Of a stretch of 64,000 nt of DNA, positions 1 to 11,437 are shown piece after piece. This stretch comes from Bursaphelenchus xylophilus. Taxonomy: Eukaryota; Nematoda; Chromadorea; Rhabditida; Aphelenchoididae. Both the position numbers and the translations under genes were made by a program. The DNA is taken from the NCBI GenBank assembly GCA_904066235.2, contig CAJFCV020000004.1:7564001-7628000 (forward strand), in the 5' to 3' direction. How positions within the stretch are numbered: position 1 is the first letter of the stretch; each line of letters begins with the position of its first letter. The notes under the pieces are model-generated. The model was given only the letters and a program-made list of their open reading frames with translations, made no database searches and was not told the origin of the DNA.

Positions 1-101
1 AGAGGTTTATTGCGTTTGAAAGAAAAAGAATATCTGTCGTGAAAATAGTTTTCATTTTAAGATTTTGGATTATTAAAATCAGTAATGGCTGGATACTTTT
101 T

Positions 102-1244
102 CTAAAAAAGTTCAATTTTTGAATCTTTGGACACGCCATATAAAGTTTTATTTTTTTCGAAGAGTTCGACCAGCTGGTCCATGTAAAGTTGATGGAGAAC
201 GTTGATTTGTTCTTTAGAAGGATTTTCGGTCTTTTCAACGGGAATTGGGGCTCCAACTGAAAATTCAGACGCGATGTATAAGATGCGTTTTAGGGTTGTC
301 TTGTGATAACTTAATAATTGTCAGTGTTGACAAAACTGTATAAAATATACTTACAAACAACATCTAACCGTTGTCTTAATGGAAAAGGTCCGGGAATGCC
401 AGGGATTCCGCTGGTTCCATAAAATACCATAGGACTGAACCCAATAATATTCTTTGTGAATTCCTGGAAACTTCTCAAGTTGGATCCAACCGGATTATGC
501 GCTGTCTTGAACGTTTTATTCTCTCCAAACGCAAAAACCGGCACTAATTGAGCTCCAGAAATCAAAGCAGCTCGACAAAACCCTTTTCGGGTTTTCAGGC
601 ATAATCGAAACACATTTTCATGGCATTCCAACGCCTCTTGAGCTCCGCCAACAACCAAAAACAAGGCATTTCCACCGTCCGGTTTTGATAGGTTCTGAAC
701 AATGTATTCAAAAGAGCAGGGAATGAAGCCCAAAGCTTCAGCTGAGTAGGCTCGTATAGGGAACTTGAAATGCAGATCAAGAGTAGCACAGAAGCGAGTG
801 AGGCCTGGGAAAACCTCTGTGAATTTGGAGCCGCTGGATCCAACGGTACAACAAGCACCGACACCAACAATTCCGTGAGGACGGTAGCTAAATAAAACAG
901 TAATTGTTACGGCAAGACAAGTACAGACGTGCACGCTTCGAAGAAAAAGCGTGCACTATCATATTCAAAATTTTTACTTACACCATCAAATAATTCTTAT
1001 CGGCCTTGAGCTCTGCCGTTTTATGCAATACAATAGGGAAATAATCACAGCAATACTGTGTTACCGAACTATTTCGGAACCAATCAAATGGTTCAAATGC
1101 TAGAATAGGTTGTTGCCATTTGCAGATTGTCCAAGTAGTATACAGTATTGTCGCATACCAGTACGAAGTGAAGAAAAGTAAATAAGTGGAGAGTGCAAGT
1201 ATAAAAAGAATGTTTAAGAAGTAAATGTTCATGTAAAATACCAT
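102..1244 (-). CDS. DGAT2/MOGAT-family acyltransferase, gene 1
   Basis: Exons (minus strand) 982-1244, 355-887 and 102-256, giving 316 aa. Family members transfer an acyl group from acyl-CoA to mono- or diacylglycerol in the endoplasmic reticulum membrane. Seen: a hydrophobic N-terminal segment (residues about 5-35), a KTAELKADKNYL stretch just before the active-site region, then YRPHG, FPGLTRF, LDLHFKFPIRAY, GFIP, GGNALFLVVGGAQE and RKGFCRAALISGAQLVPVFAFGE, all in family order. The usual HPHG active-site motif reads RPHG here. The C-terminal exon resembles that of the next gene (PIPVEK, then HQLYMDQLVELFE). Its middle exon (533 nt) equals two exons of the neighbour (363 plus 170 nt), so one intron was gained or lost. 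The start is uncertain: the reading frame is open a few codons upstream of the chosen ATG, and the protein is 16 residues shorter at this end than its neighbour. Family assignment is firm; substrate is not. Confidence 0.88.
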
Positions 1245-1643
1245 CTGCCAGAACTCTAGTCATCTTCGGAGAGTTGCCTGCATTTCGAAAAGACAAGACG
1301 GTACTAATACTCACTAATACAGAAAATTCTATAACTTATGACCTTTATTTACTTTTTGTTGTTTTCATTTATACACAAGGATTATCTTTACATAAATAAT
1401 ATGTATTGCAAATAGAAACAATGTTCAAAGTGTGCGTTTTCCAGGAAGCTTGATAAGGACCTGTTTCAATACGCAAAAAAATAAAAAGTGGGCATATTTT
1501 GTTTCAAAGTATTGGTTGTTTTCATTTTCTTGCAGCTTTATCATGAATCAGGTGATTGAATAAAGATCGGTACTTGCAAATGAAGTTTTTCATATTCTTT
1601 TAAATTAAAGCCCATAGAAATCAATACACAATTTATTTACAAT

Positions 1644-2881
1644 TCAATAAAACTCGAGATGGTCATCTTTCGAAACTCCAAATCTTTCTTTGTGGGCTTC
1701 AAACAGCTCGACAAGATGTTCCTTATATTTTTGATGGAGCTCTTCGATCCGTTCTTTCGTTGGGTTCTCAACTTTTTCGACAGGGATTGGCGATCCAACT
1801 GAAAGTAATTTACATTTAATTTCCACGTGCTTCTTTATGGTATATTCTAAAACCTATTTCAAATTTGCTCACCAACAGTGTTGATCTCGGTCCGATAAGG
1901 AAATGGTCCGGGGATATTGAAGAACCCCATTCTCCCCACAATTAAAACCGGGGCAACCCCAATAGTTCGTTTGATAAACTCCTGGAATCTCCTTAATGGT
2001 GATCCAACTGGATTAGGAACTTGGTAATAGGTTGCGGTCTCGCCAAAAGCGTAAACAGGCACCAGACTGGCTCCGGTTGTTAGAGCAACTCTACAGAACC
2101 CTTTCCGCCGCAGGAGACATAGTTTGTAGTTGCTTTTATGACTTTCAAACGACTCTTCAGCTCCGCCGACGGCAACGATGACTGCGTTTCCGCCATCTTT
2201 CCGAGAGAGGGCTTGAACTAAGCAGTTGAAGGAGACTGAAATTTTATATTTTATTTTATAACGACTTTGATGTTTGATCAGCCAAGAATTGCAGAATCTC
2301 ACCTGGAATAAACCCTCGAATTCCCAAGTACCATGCTCTCAAGGGGAACAAGAAATGGAGATTTAAAGTTCCTGCATACCGGGTTATGCCTGGGAACTTT
2401 TCGGTAAATCTAACTCTATTTGTCATCAAGGTAATGCCAGCTGAAAACGAGAGAATCCCATGGGGATGCCAGCTGAAAGTTAAAAATTCCTTAAATAAAA
2501 TGTTGTCTACAAGTCTACAAGTTTTGTCCACAAATCGGCTATCCAACAATAAGACTGAAACATGACCTACATTAGCAAGTAGTTTTTGTCCGGGGGCAAT
2601 TCTGCAGTTTTATGCAAATGGACAGGGAAATAATCTCCATAATGATCCCAGAACGGATGATTTCGATACCACTCCCAAGGTTTTGGAACCTTATAGGGCT
2701 GACGATGATAATATACAGCCCAGCCGATATAAAGTAAAGAAAGCCATGCAAATGGGGTAAAAAGAAGAACCAATACGATAAATGGCATAGTAAAAGGCCC
2801 TATGAGAAACAGATAATAGAAATAGTAGACTTGGAGCACTTGGCATATTCTCGTAAAGCAATCCTGAGCTTGAGCTGCCAT
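1644..2881 (-). CDS. DGAT2/MOGAT-family acyltransferase, gene 2
   Basis: Exons (minus strand) 2571-2881, 2303-2472, 1873-2235 and 1644-1798, giving 332 aa, close to the normal length for this family. It is a tandem paralogue of the gene downstream. Seen: N-terminal hydrophobic hairpin (residues about 12-50), HKTAELPPDKNYLL, the intact HPHG catalytic motif split from the preceding exon by an intron, FPGITRYAGTLNLHFLFP, GIRGFIPG, GGNAVIVAVGGAEE and RKGFCRVALTTGASLVPVYA, and a C-terminal PIPVEK exon. Known for the family: endoplasmic reticulum or lipid-droplet membrane enzyme making di- or triacylglycerol from acyl-CoA. The ATG at 2879-2881 lies eight bases after a TTTTTCAG acceptor, which fits a spliced-leader trans-splice site. 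Which acylglycerol it uses cannot be read from the sequence. Confidence 0.92.
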
Positions 2882-3589
2882 CTCAATGTCTGAAAAATAA
2901 CGTCTTTTTATCAAAAGTATAAGGAATTATAAGTAACGGGTAATTACTACGAGGAAAAAATCAAAAAAAAGTCCCGAAAAATGACCAAAACACAAGGTAA
3001 GAAAGGGAAGATACGTGCGCGTTAAAAATAAAATTTTTTATAGACAAAATGAACCCGATTGGTTTTAAAACTAATTTGTAAACACCCGACAAAAGTTCCT
3101 TCAACGGCCGTTGGGGAAAAATATTAGTTTTGAAACAGGTTGTTATTAGACATTGACAAAAGAGTGTTGATACTATACCATGTGGTCTGGAGAACTCAGA
3201 TTATAGAACGGGCGATATATGTGGAAACATTGATCGATGCGTTTGCCTTAACGAGCGAATACTTTGATCTGCAGAAATATGATTGAATAAGACTACGAAC
3301 CTTATGCTTTTTTTCTATATCGTAAAAATTTTACTGCGCATATGTGTTGCATTATATAATATTATGCAAAATTTGTGTTCGTGTAGCGATTTCTCAGTAT
3401 TTTCTTTGCGAGAAACGGGTGTAACAGTTTTAACTTGAAAATGATGTTTCTAAACAGCTTTGGGTGCTGCGTGGTTTAGACTTTTATGCCGAGCATTTCT
3501 TTCACTAATTTTATAAATATTTTTACGTTCCATCTTTTTATCATTGCCTTTATTCCTTTTCCACTAATAAAAACATGTTATCACTGACT
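2882..3589. other. Intergenic, no gene seen
   Basis: AT-rich spacer between the 5' end of the second acyltransferase and the 3' end of the first chemoreceptor. It should hold the acyltransferase promoter. No coding stretch, RNA gene or element was recognised. Confidence 0.6.
2890..2898 (-). promoter_or_regulatory. Candidate spliced-leader trans-splice acceptor
   Basis: On the minus strand a T-rich stretch ending TTTTTCAG stands eight bases before the ATG of the second acyltransferase gene. No upstream exon is evident, so this looks like the outron acceptor for SL trans-splicing, as is usual in nematodes. It also supports the chosen start codon. Confidence 0.5.
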
Positions 3590-4880
3590 TTACGATATAT
3601 GCATTACAAAAATCTTGAAAGCGGCGTCGGCATCTTGTTTAATTATCACTTCTTTTTTCTCTTCCTTGAGCTTTTGACCAAGCCTGACATACATTTTCAC
3701 CATGACTATTGTTAACAAAGTGAAGATCTGAAAAAATTTATGGTAAATTCTTAGATCTGTAAAACTTACAGGATGCAGGGATCCTGTCGTAAAGGCAATA
3801 ATATCTTTTTGGTAGTCCATGAGTCCTTCAATGGACGTGGACGACTCTTTTATAAATTCTCCAAATCCATGGTACGTTCTATTTCCAGCTATTGTGTATA
3901 TAAGGTGTCCGGTGGTAAAAGTCAAGGCAATTGGAAACATTATCCCTAAAACTCGAAGGTTCTCTCGACGTTGGTATGCTTTGGATAATGAGTAGGTTTT
4001 TGTTGGGCTGCAAATGTTGCTATAAGTTTTGGTGGTCCACGAAGAACATCGAATGAATACTAAATAACTCACTTAGTTTTGTTAGATATCCACATCGCCC
4101 ATTGTTCCGCATTACTTTCCCGTTTAACCTGTATCCACAAAATAATATCGCCAATCGCCGTTAACGCATCGACAAAAACGCAGGCAAGATAGAAAAGCGC
4201 AGTTGTTCTGATATAGGGGGACAGAGTGGGTGTGCATTCAACTCTGGGAATATTGCTGAAGATATCCACGCCAATAGTGTAGTGACTCAAAGAAATGCAA
4301 ATTATCCACTGAAATATGTAAAAGTATCTCAAAGTTTGCGTATGTATACATGTAACTGTAAATATCGGTTACATTTAGGAGTACAAACGCCATTCCAAGC
4401 TTGTTAGATTGTCTTTCATACTCATCTCTTTTCACGTACGCCACACATCGTTCAATGAACATCGTCATATGCATGAAGGCAAACATAGGGACCGCATAAA
4501 ATGATGGTGCTCTTAGCAAACCACAAAACGCATTACTGATGACTGTGGCACAATTATCAGGTGTTGATCTCAATGAGTTGAACAGATATACAACATTTTG
4601 AACGAAGACCCCAAGGGAGTGAATGACCGTGATCACAGCAAGATTAAACACCATAAGCTGCAGTCGTATAAAACAATTTACAAATTTTTTGCAAGTTGCT
4701 AATGTTGCTCACCTTGAAATTCGGATGGGCTGGAATAAGGCGTTGACGTCTACTCCATATTGCGCTACAAGTAATTACAAGTGCTAAAGCACTAGTGATG
4801 ATTTGAAGGCAGTAAGCTATCCGCTTTCCAGTCACCGTCTCCAGTAAATAGCTCTCATAACAAATTTGCGAGATGTTCAT
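3590..4880 (-). CDS. Sra-superfamily (SRAB-like) chemoreceptor 1
   Basis: Exons (minus strand) 4713-4880, 4373-4657, 4073-4308, 3770-4007 and 3590-3727; 354 aa, frame kept across all joins. Alternating hydrophobic segments fit a seven-pass nematode chemoreceptor. Family landmarks: exon 1 begins MNISQICYESYLLET and ends with AHPNFK at the splice site; exon 2 has LFNSLRSTPDNCAT, then FIERCVAY and a following YE; exon 4 has SLSKAYQRRENLRV; the last exon has YVRLGQKLKEEK in the cytoplasmic tail. These match the Sra superfamily (sra/srab/sre), best srab by memory of the motifs; the subfamily is not certain. Such receptors act in ciliated sensory neurons in Caenorhabditis. It is the first of six similar genes in the same direction with the same intron positions. 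Confidence 0.85.
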
Positions 4881-5201
4881 TTAAACTGAAAGGCTTGAAA
4901 TGAATTTGACACTGCCATAACATTTTACTTTTCAAAGGGCTTTTTGATCTTTTCTAAAACTGTCGACTCAGAAATAACAAAGATACAAGTGCTTCTGAGA
5001 GGTTTGAGTCTCTATTGTGCATGTAGTCTTAGGAAAGTCAGCTTGACATTTCGGTTGTTAGGAACAAGGTCAAAGAAAGAAACCGAAAATCAGTAAAATG
5101 GCTACATAATAACTATAAGTCTTAACGATTTCCGCCTTTTAAATGTTTCTGAAATATTTGTTGTAAAACTGTTTCAAATACAGAACCAATGCTTGAAGTT
5201 G

Positions 5202-5504
5202 TTAAGAAATATTTATATGCTGAAATATTTCGAAGGCGTTGTCGGCATCATATGCGTGACTAAATTTTCTCTTCTCGTTCATCAATTTTTTGTCGACTCT
5301 CACGTACGTTGCAACCATGATGATGGTAAGAGAATGAGCATCACAAGAAGTACGATTTTTTACTTCGCCTTTTCGTTGAGTTTCGTATTTTAAGGCATTA
5401 CTTGCCTGACGCATAGATAATATGACAAGGAGACCCTTTTCGCATCTCTGCAAAATTTTATATGCTTTCGACCAGGAATACGAACTATAGCTAAAAGACC
5501 TCAT
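5202..5504 (-). pseudogene. Truncated chemoreceptor copy
   Basis: Only the 3' part of a receptor remains. SYSWSKAY corresponds to the start of the intact genes' exon 4 (YSLSKAYQRREN), and LTIIMVATYVRVDKKLMNEK with a following DADNAFEIF corresponds to their last exon. Most of exon 4 and everything upstream (exons 1 to 3) is missing. It lies directly upstream of the first receptor gene, so it is a decayed tandem duplicate. Confidence 0.8.
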
Positions 5505-5572
5505 AATACAAAGGAAATGTAATAATACTGTGTACTTTTACTTATGAATTGTAGCTAATACAGGTACAATTG

Positions 5573-5794
5573 CACGTCAAACTGAGGAGTCCGGTGACCG
5601 GAATAGACCCTTCGCTATCGGTTTTTTACACTTCGTCTATTTCGCAGAGAAAGAGAGAAAAAGACACACAAAAACGTACTCTCTCGCCCCAAAAATTCCC
5701 CATTTCTCCCCCGACAAAACGTTTTTTCGCGTCTTTTTTTGGCAAATTACCAATCCATTCACCGGACTGTTTTAGCTTATCTCAGTTTGACGTG
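5573..5794. mobile_element. Small inverted-repeat element (MITE-like), 222 bp
   Basis: The two ends are perfect 14-bp inverted repeats, CACGTCAAACTGAG at the left and its complement at the right. The element is flanked by a direct AATTG on both sides (5568-5572 and 5795-5799), which reads as a 5-bp target duplication. There is no transposase. The right-hand 84 bp (5711-5794) recur at 45494-45577. The remaining spacer from 5505 to 6077 shows nothing else. Confidence 0.72.
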
Positions 5795-6077
5795 AATTGT
5801 CTTTATCACCTTTCCACAGCCCACTAAAATGCACCTTTTTTCGTTTTGCACCTGAACCAATGTACTTATTTTCTAGGGTATTGTATTAGGCAGTAGTTGT
5901 GTCAAGTATTCCACAAATTTGTAATATAATTTTACCATTTCCCCCTTTTTGAGAAAGTTAATATATCGGCCCGTAAGACATCACCGTAACATCCAATTGG
6001 ATTATCTCTCACGTCTCACCTACGTTCTATACATACAAGAAATGTACAATAAAAACAGATAAATCCAAAAAAATTTA

Positions 6078-7421
6078 TTAGGAAATGTGAAGCCGAAAGA
6101 GTTTGAAAGCAGTATCCGCATCTTGTCTATTCGTAATTTCCATTCTCTCTTTCATCAGCCGCTCGCCCATTTTAACGTACATCAGCACCGTAACGATCGT
6201 CAGCATCGTGAACATCTAGAAATGGGACGTGACATTATTTGTTTGAAAACTCACGACATGGACTGAGCCAATAAGAAAAGGAACAATATCATCTCCATAT
6301 TTCCTCAGGATCTCAAACGAAGTCGTCTTGACATAATTTCTGATGTTTCGGCGAACTGAATACCCGATAACTATGAAGGCGAAATGCCCAAGAAAGCAGA
6401 CGATAGCTGTTGGAAACAGAATTCCGACGAGTTGAAGGTTCTCCCGCCGTTGGTAAACTTTAGACAATGAGTAGACTTTGGTCGAGCTAAAAGATTCGAA
6501 ATTAACTCTGCCCGTTGAAGCTGATGTGCCTGTAAAATACCACTAACAGCAGCCGATAGGCCTGTGGCTGTTGATTTTAACAAATTCTGCGACCATTCAC
6601 ACTGACTTTATTTTAATTCCTCGTTGCAAAGCCCAGTCTTCTCTGTTGTTTTCTCTTTTCACCAAAATCCAAAGTCCGATAACTCCAACTGCCATAAGTC
6701 CGTCTACTGAAACACTGAACTGGAACAGGTACGCAACTCGATAACGATTCTGTGGCATTGTTTCAAAACAATCAGCTACAAGGACACGTTCCAAATCGAA
6801 TGCACCCTGCGCATATGCGCCGTAAATGGAACATAAAATCCACTGAAAAATACGAGATTTTTAGTACCGTGGTATACCTTCAAAGTTGTGAGCAACTCAC
6901 ATTGAGCAAAGTGGAAGACAGTCCAAATGTTGTAGATGAATTTTCGTAGTTTTCCCTTTTAAAATATGCCATGCAGCGTTCAATAAACATTGCTGCATGC
7001 ATAAATGCAAACATTGGGATGCTAGTAAATGGAGCCATCTTTAAGGCAGTGCATGTTGCGTTTTCCACAACTGTCAGACAGTTGGTCGGAGTTGCAAACA
7101 GCGAATTTGCGAGAGGAATTATGCATTCAATGATGACCCCGACAGCATGAAAGACTGTGATGACAGCAATGTTTGCAACCATAAGCTAGAAAGAAAATCG
7201 ATACGTTCGAATAGAAATGACAGAAAGGGTAGAAAAAAACTTCTTCAACCTACCTTGAAATTTGGATGAGCTGGGACATGCCGAAGGCTCCTAGATTTGA
7301 CGGCTTTAATAGTAATGGCCAGCGAAATAACCGCAGTAAGTATTTGCAGGCAGTAAGACAGCCGTCTGCCAGTTGTGGTCTCTACGATAAAACTTTCATA
7401 GCATATGGAGGAGGTGTTCAT
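6078..7421 (-). CDS. Sra-superfamily (SRAB-like) chemoreceptor 2
   Basis: Exons (minus strand) 7254-7421, 6901-7185, 6607-6842, 6255-6486 and 6078-6215; 352 aa. Exon lengths 168, 285, 236 and 138 nt are identical to those of receptor 1 and only exon 4 differs (232 against 238). Landmarks: MNTSSICYESFIVETTTGRR at the start, HVPAHPNFK before intron 1, SLFATPTNC, FIERCMAYFKRENYE, VYSLSKVYQRRENLQ and MYVKMGERLMKERM in the tail. The donor of exon 3 must be GTCAGT to keep frame, a weaker but acceptable site. It appears functional: no stop or frameshift was found. Ligand unknown. Confidence 0.84.
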
Positions 7422-7766
7422 TGAAGCCGGGATTGTCTAGTAAAGTATGACGAGACATGAACGAAACTTTCGTAAAATCCAAAAGTTTATGTGCGTAACC
7501 GCTTCTGAAAAGTTATGCTACATTTTTTGGGCTTTACTACATTCAGTGGTCCGGTATTGTATGCTGAAAGATGAGGAGGAAGCGACGTGCATATTTGGTA
7601 GCTGAAATTACCAGAGATGGTGACTGACACTGCAAGTACAAGTGCAAGGCTCAGATACTGGTGAAGTTTGTTACAAATTTAGAACAATGTTATCGTGCAC
7701 TTTAAATTTAGTTCTTTGTCGGTTCATAAAAGTATAAGTTGACTCTTAAAAGCTGGGCTAAAAGCA

Positions 7767-8153
7767 ATGCAAACTGTCCTGAGGGTAACTTTTGTAGTTC
7801 TGAGTGTGTCGACATGTTACCCCAAGAAAAAATTGCTACGCCACGTCTGGAAACGTCAGCATATTTTTGGAGCACGAGGGTCATTTACAGAGTTACTGAA
7901 AGCTTGTGCCGGTCATATTAAAGCTGTCATCGAGCTTCCCTGCACGGGTATCGGTTCACTACGTTGCAAATTGTTTATTAACTCCATTTTTTTCCCTTGC
8001 TATGGCTTTTTCCAAATTACAACCACAGATTTCGCCAGCAGCAAAATGTTGAGTTGCTCGTTCGCATTTACCGAAGAGCTTGTTTTTGACTTGAGTCTAC
8101 CAAAAAAGATTTTGTTTTTGCTTTTTCCAAATTCGTGGGCGTCCAATATTTGA
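7767..8153 (+). CDS. Possible small secreted protein, doubtful
   Basis: A 128-codon open frame beginning MQTVLRVTFVVLSVSTCYPK, which resembles a short signal peptide, followed by a basic stretch (KKKLLRHVWKR) and a mixed tail. A TATA-like ATAAAAGTATAAG lies about 40 bases upstream. I do not recognise the protein, there is no supporting paralogue in the window, and the second half looks like translated non-coding DNA. The gene may be real only in its first part or not at all. The rest of the spacer 7422-8494 holds nothing recognised. Confidence 0.2.
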   Translation: MQTVLRVTFVVLSVSTCYPKKKLLRHVWKRQHIFGARGSFTELLKACAGHIKAVIELPCTGIGSLRCKLFINSIFFPCYGFFQITTTDFASSKMLSCSFAFTEELVFDLSLPKKILFLLFPNSWASNI

Positions 8154-8494
8154 TGCGACTACATATTATGTTGCAAGACATTTCACAATTACTTTTCCAA
8201 ATTATTTTCGAATTTGCTGAATTCTCAAAGAACCGTTTTACTCAGTTGAATTTGATTTACTTTTTGAATTTCGCCGAACGACCCGCTGATCTGGAGCTTT
8301 TATCAATAAGCATTTCAAGAAAGGCTATCAAAACGTGAATTTTTTTCAACATTCGTCGAAGTCAGGGGAGCGAATACCAGGCTGCTTACAATAAGTCGGC
8401 ATAAAAGGAAGGTAAACAGCCAGTCTACTAGTCAATTTATTTTTTGGACTTGTTTAATAAAACTTTCTCTGTTTTTGAAGCAATTTTCTGAAAG

Positions 8495-8871
8495 ATGAAG
8501 TCGTTGGCATTTGTTCTGTTCGCCTTGATGTTTATTGATACTCCTGCGGAGGAAGTGTACGTTAAAATTACTTTAAAATATGTGAAAATCACCTCTTCTT
8601 TTAATATTGAAAAAAAATATTAAAAATGTTTCAAATCATTCAATTATGCTGCTGCCAATATACTTTAATAATCGTTTTTCTTTTTTTCAGAGACCGTTCA
8701 AAGCGTTATTGGGGTTGGGGGCCTCCTCCGCCTCCCCCTCCTCCTCCGCGTCCATGGGGTTGGAGGCCACCACCACCTCCGCCATATTACGGTCCCCGGC
8801 CTTATGGCTACGGCAGCGGTAGGGTTACAGTAACAAAAACGGTTTCCCGTACCTTTCCTGTTCGAGCTTAG
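8495..8871 (+). CDS. Secreted proline-rich peptide precursor
   Basis: Two exons, 8495-8556 and 8691-8871, joined by a GTACGT donor and a TTTTTTTCAG acceptor; 80 aa. Seen: a signal peptide (MKSLAFVLFALMFIDTPA), a short acidic propiece, the dibasic site KR at about residue 26, then YWGWG, a run of nine prolines, RPWGWR, six prolines, YYGPRPYGYG and a TVTKTVSRTF tail. A poly(A) signal AATAAA stands at about 8953. The plan (signal, short pro-region, KR, aromatic Gly/Pro-rich peptide) is that of nematode neuropeptide-like or antimicrobial peptides of the YGGW/caenacin kind, but the long Pro tracts are not typical of those. Function is inferred only from composition. It is on the opposite strand to the receptors around it. 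Confidence 0.72.
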
Positions 8872-9270
8872 CCAATATTGTAGCGCACTGTGTACGGAGT
8901 ATCTAAATGTACAACTCGTCCTTCACGTTGTTTACAATGTATTAAATGATACAATAAAAAGGCAAAAGTTAATTTTGTGACCGTTGTTTTATTACATAGT
9001 GTGATTTATATGATGCAAATCAGAAAAATTTCAAAAGGATCAGTTGAAATGTCATCAGACGCAAGGAATGTGCTTGACGTAAACAAAGATTGGTTTCTGT
9101 CCCGAGACAGAATGGTCAAAACAAATGGTTTAAAGTTACTATCGGAAAGGTCTACGTTATGAGATACTGCTAATCTAAGGAGTACATAGTATTGTGTAAA
9201 AAACGAGACAAACCATCAAAACTATAGAAGAAAATAAATACATTGCACCATGATTAGATGGTGCATGGAT
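8872..9270. other. Convergent 3' spacer, no gene seen
   Basis: Lies between the ends of the plus-strand peptide gene and the minus-strand receptor 3. Apart from the peptide gene's poly(A) signal near 8953, nothing is recognised. Confidence 0.6.
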
Positions 9271-11437
9271 TTAACCCGTAATATTGCGCGCTTGCTTTCC
9301 ACCGATTTGTTTTTCAAACAACGAGAAGTACACATCCCCATGACGTTGAGAGTTCTTCTTCCCGAATTCATAGTCTTTTTCATCTTTGAGCTTCTTTCCC
9401 AGTCTTGTATACAAATGAACGACGGCGACACCTGTCATCATGAAGAGCTGAAAAAGTTTTTGTGAAGCATACGATTCTACAATAACAAAGCACAAAACCG
9501 AAATACGACTATATTTATAGGCCGAGAAGATCTTTGCGCTTGACGTATTGGCTGGCAGAATTTCAGGATTAAGAGCTATGGGTCAAGAGAAAAGGTTCTT
9601 TATGCCATACATACAGTCTTGTCGGGCCGTATCTCTTATATAATATTCACGTTTACACTCACCATCTGAATTGCCTCCAAAGCTGCCATAAGCCTTGTCT
9701 TTCCATCTGCAATTATCTCCGGAGTTTCACCGCCATTTGTTTTAACCACAAAGTGAGTTCTGACATAATACGAAGTCAATGAGTGCATCAAATGGCCAGC
9801 AGAAAAGGCGCCGGCGATTGGAAACATCATCTTCATAATTCGCAGATTCTCGTCGCGCTGATATGCCTGGGATAACGTATACCCCGAAAATGTACTGAAA
9901 CTGAGAAAGTACAACTGAAGTTAACGCGCTTTAACTTACGAAAGCTGAGCCTTTGGCCTTAACGCCAACGAAACTCTTGAATTTTTGACCGTGAGAATAC
10001 GCAAAAGTCCGTCACCGCAGGTTGTGAGTACATCGAACCAGAGCAGAACTTGGAAGATGATCAGCATTCTGTGCTGGTTTTCGTCGGTTGTAATGGAGCA
10101 ATGAATGTATGTCGCGGAGAGGTCTGTTCGGCCAATTGCGTAGAGTTCTGTGAGAGCTGACAAAATCCACTGAAAGGTTTAATATTATTTATATTTACAG
10201 GGAATGAGACTGAGAGTTTTATGGTAACTTGTCATGGGAAATACATATTAAAGTTTTTAACTGTGAGGTAGTGTTACAAGGATCTTTTTATTTAAGCAGC
10301 CTCACTTGGAGCATTGCAAAATAAATCGAGGTGAATTTCGCATTTCATAGAGAATACATTTCTTAATTTCTGTGCTAAAACGTGCGGTGTTAAAGTGCTT
10401 CATGACGGAAGAACCTTTGTAGATAAGCTGAAATGTATTATTTTACAAATATTTTCACCGTCCCACTTCAGTATTATACTGATCATATAAAAAATGTGAA
10501 ATGCGTTTTTTGTATCTTCTGTAAAAACGCGACTTTGTGTCAAGTGTAAACGAAACTACATATTACTATCACTCACATTTTTGGATTGTGTTTCTTTGAA
10601 TCCCCCAAGTTTGACTCACCCCAGTAACAGCCAAGCTTGTACCCAATGTTGTTCCGGTTGTCTCATAGTTTCTTTTTGTCATGCAAGCCACAAATCGTTC
10701 AACAAATATCATAAAATGAACGCAGGTGAACATTGGAATCGACAGCATCAGCAAACTCCGCAGCCCGAGGCAAGAAAGCCGGTCGATTATCGTTGCGCAA
10801 TTCGTGGGAGTAGCTCGCAGCGAGTTGAAAAGAATTACTGCATTGGAAACTCCGATGGCTGCGCTATGGATGATGATGACCGCACAACCATTGGCTACCA
10901 TTATCTGAATTCGATGGAAATAAAAAAAATATGAGTTATTATTAAAATATCGGAAAGAAGGACTTTTTTGACCAAATCTTTGGAAATTTTGTGTTGAAAA
11001 AGCAAAATTTTTTCAGTCTGTCGGGAAAATAGTGAGCACTCAGTCGCAACGAAAATCAGAAAATGAATTATGTCTCGGCAAAGCCAAGTTTCTTTTCACT
11101 TCAGCGACACGATCGGCTCAGCAACATTGTGCCATTATTTTCCCGAACAACTGTTGTGTAATCGTTCCTTCTTCTCCAAAAATGGAAAAGAAACTAATCA
11201 TACCAAAACGGAGTAAATTTTAGCTTGTGCCAAGCCTCATAGAAACCTGTATGTCTCGTACAATTTACTCACCTTAAAGTTGGGATGGACTGGCATACGT
11301 CTATCCTTCCTCGTCGCTATCGCTTTTACAACTGTAAACAAGCACCATATACTAACCAAAATCATTGTGAAATAGACAACTCTGATCAGAACTGTGGTTT
11401 CGGTCAAATAACTCTCATAGCAGACATCAGGATCCAT
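9271..11437 (-). CDS. Sra-superfamily (SRAB-like) chemoreceptor 3
   Basis: Exons (minus strand) 11273-11437, 10620-10904, 9940-10169, 9663-9894 and 9271-9447; 362 aa. The family hallmarks are present: DVCYESYLTETTVLIR, MPVHPNFK before intron 1, LFNSLRATPTNCAT, FVERFVACMTKRNYE, YTLSQAYQRDENLRI and LYTRLGKKLKDEKDYE. Exon 2 is again exactly 285 nt. Introns are longer than in receptors 1 and 2 (215, 45, 450 and 368 nt). The C-terminal tail is longer and unlike its relatives, ending in QARNITG. It reads as intact. Confidence 0.84.

Noticed and set aside
7767..8153. Insulin-like peptide reading of the small plus-strand frame
   Set aside because: Cysteine number and spacing do not fit A and B chains; kept only as a doubtful secreted protein.
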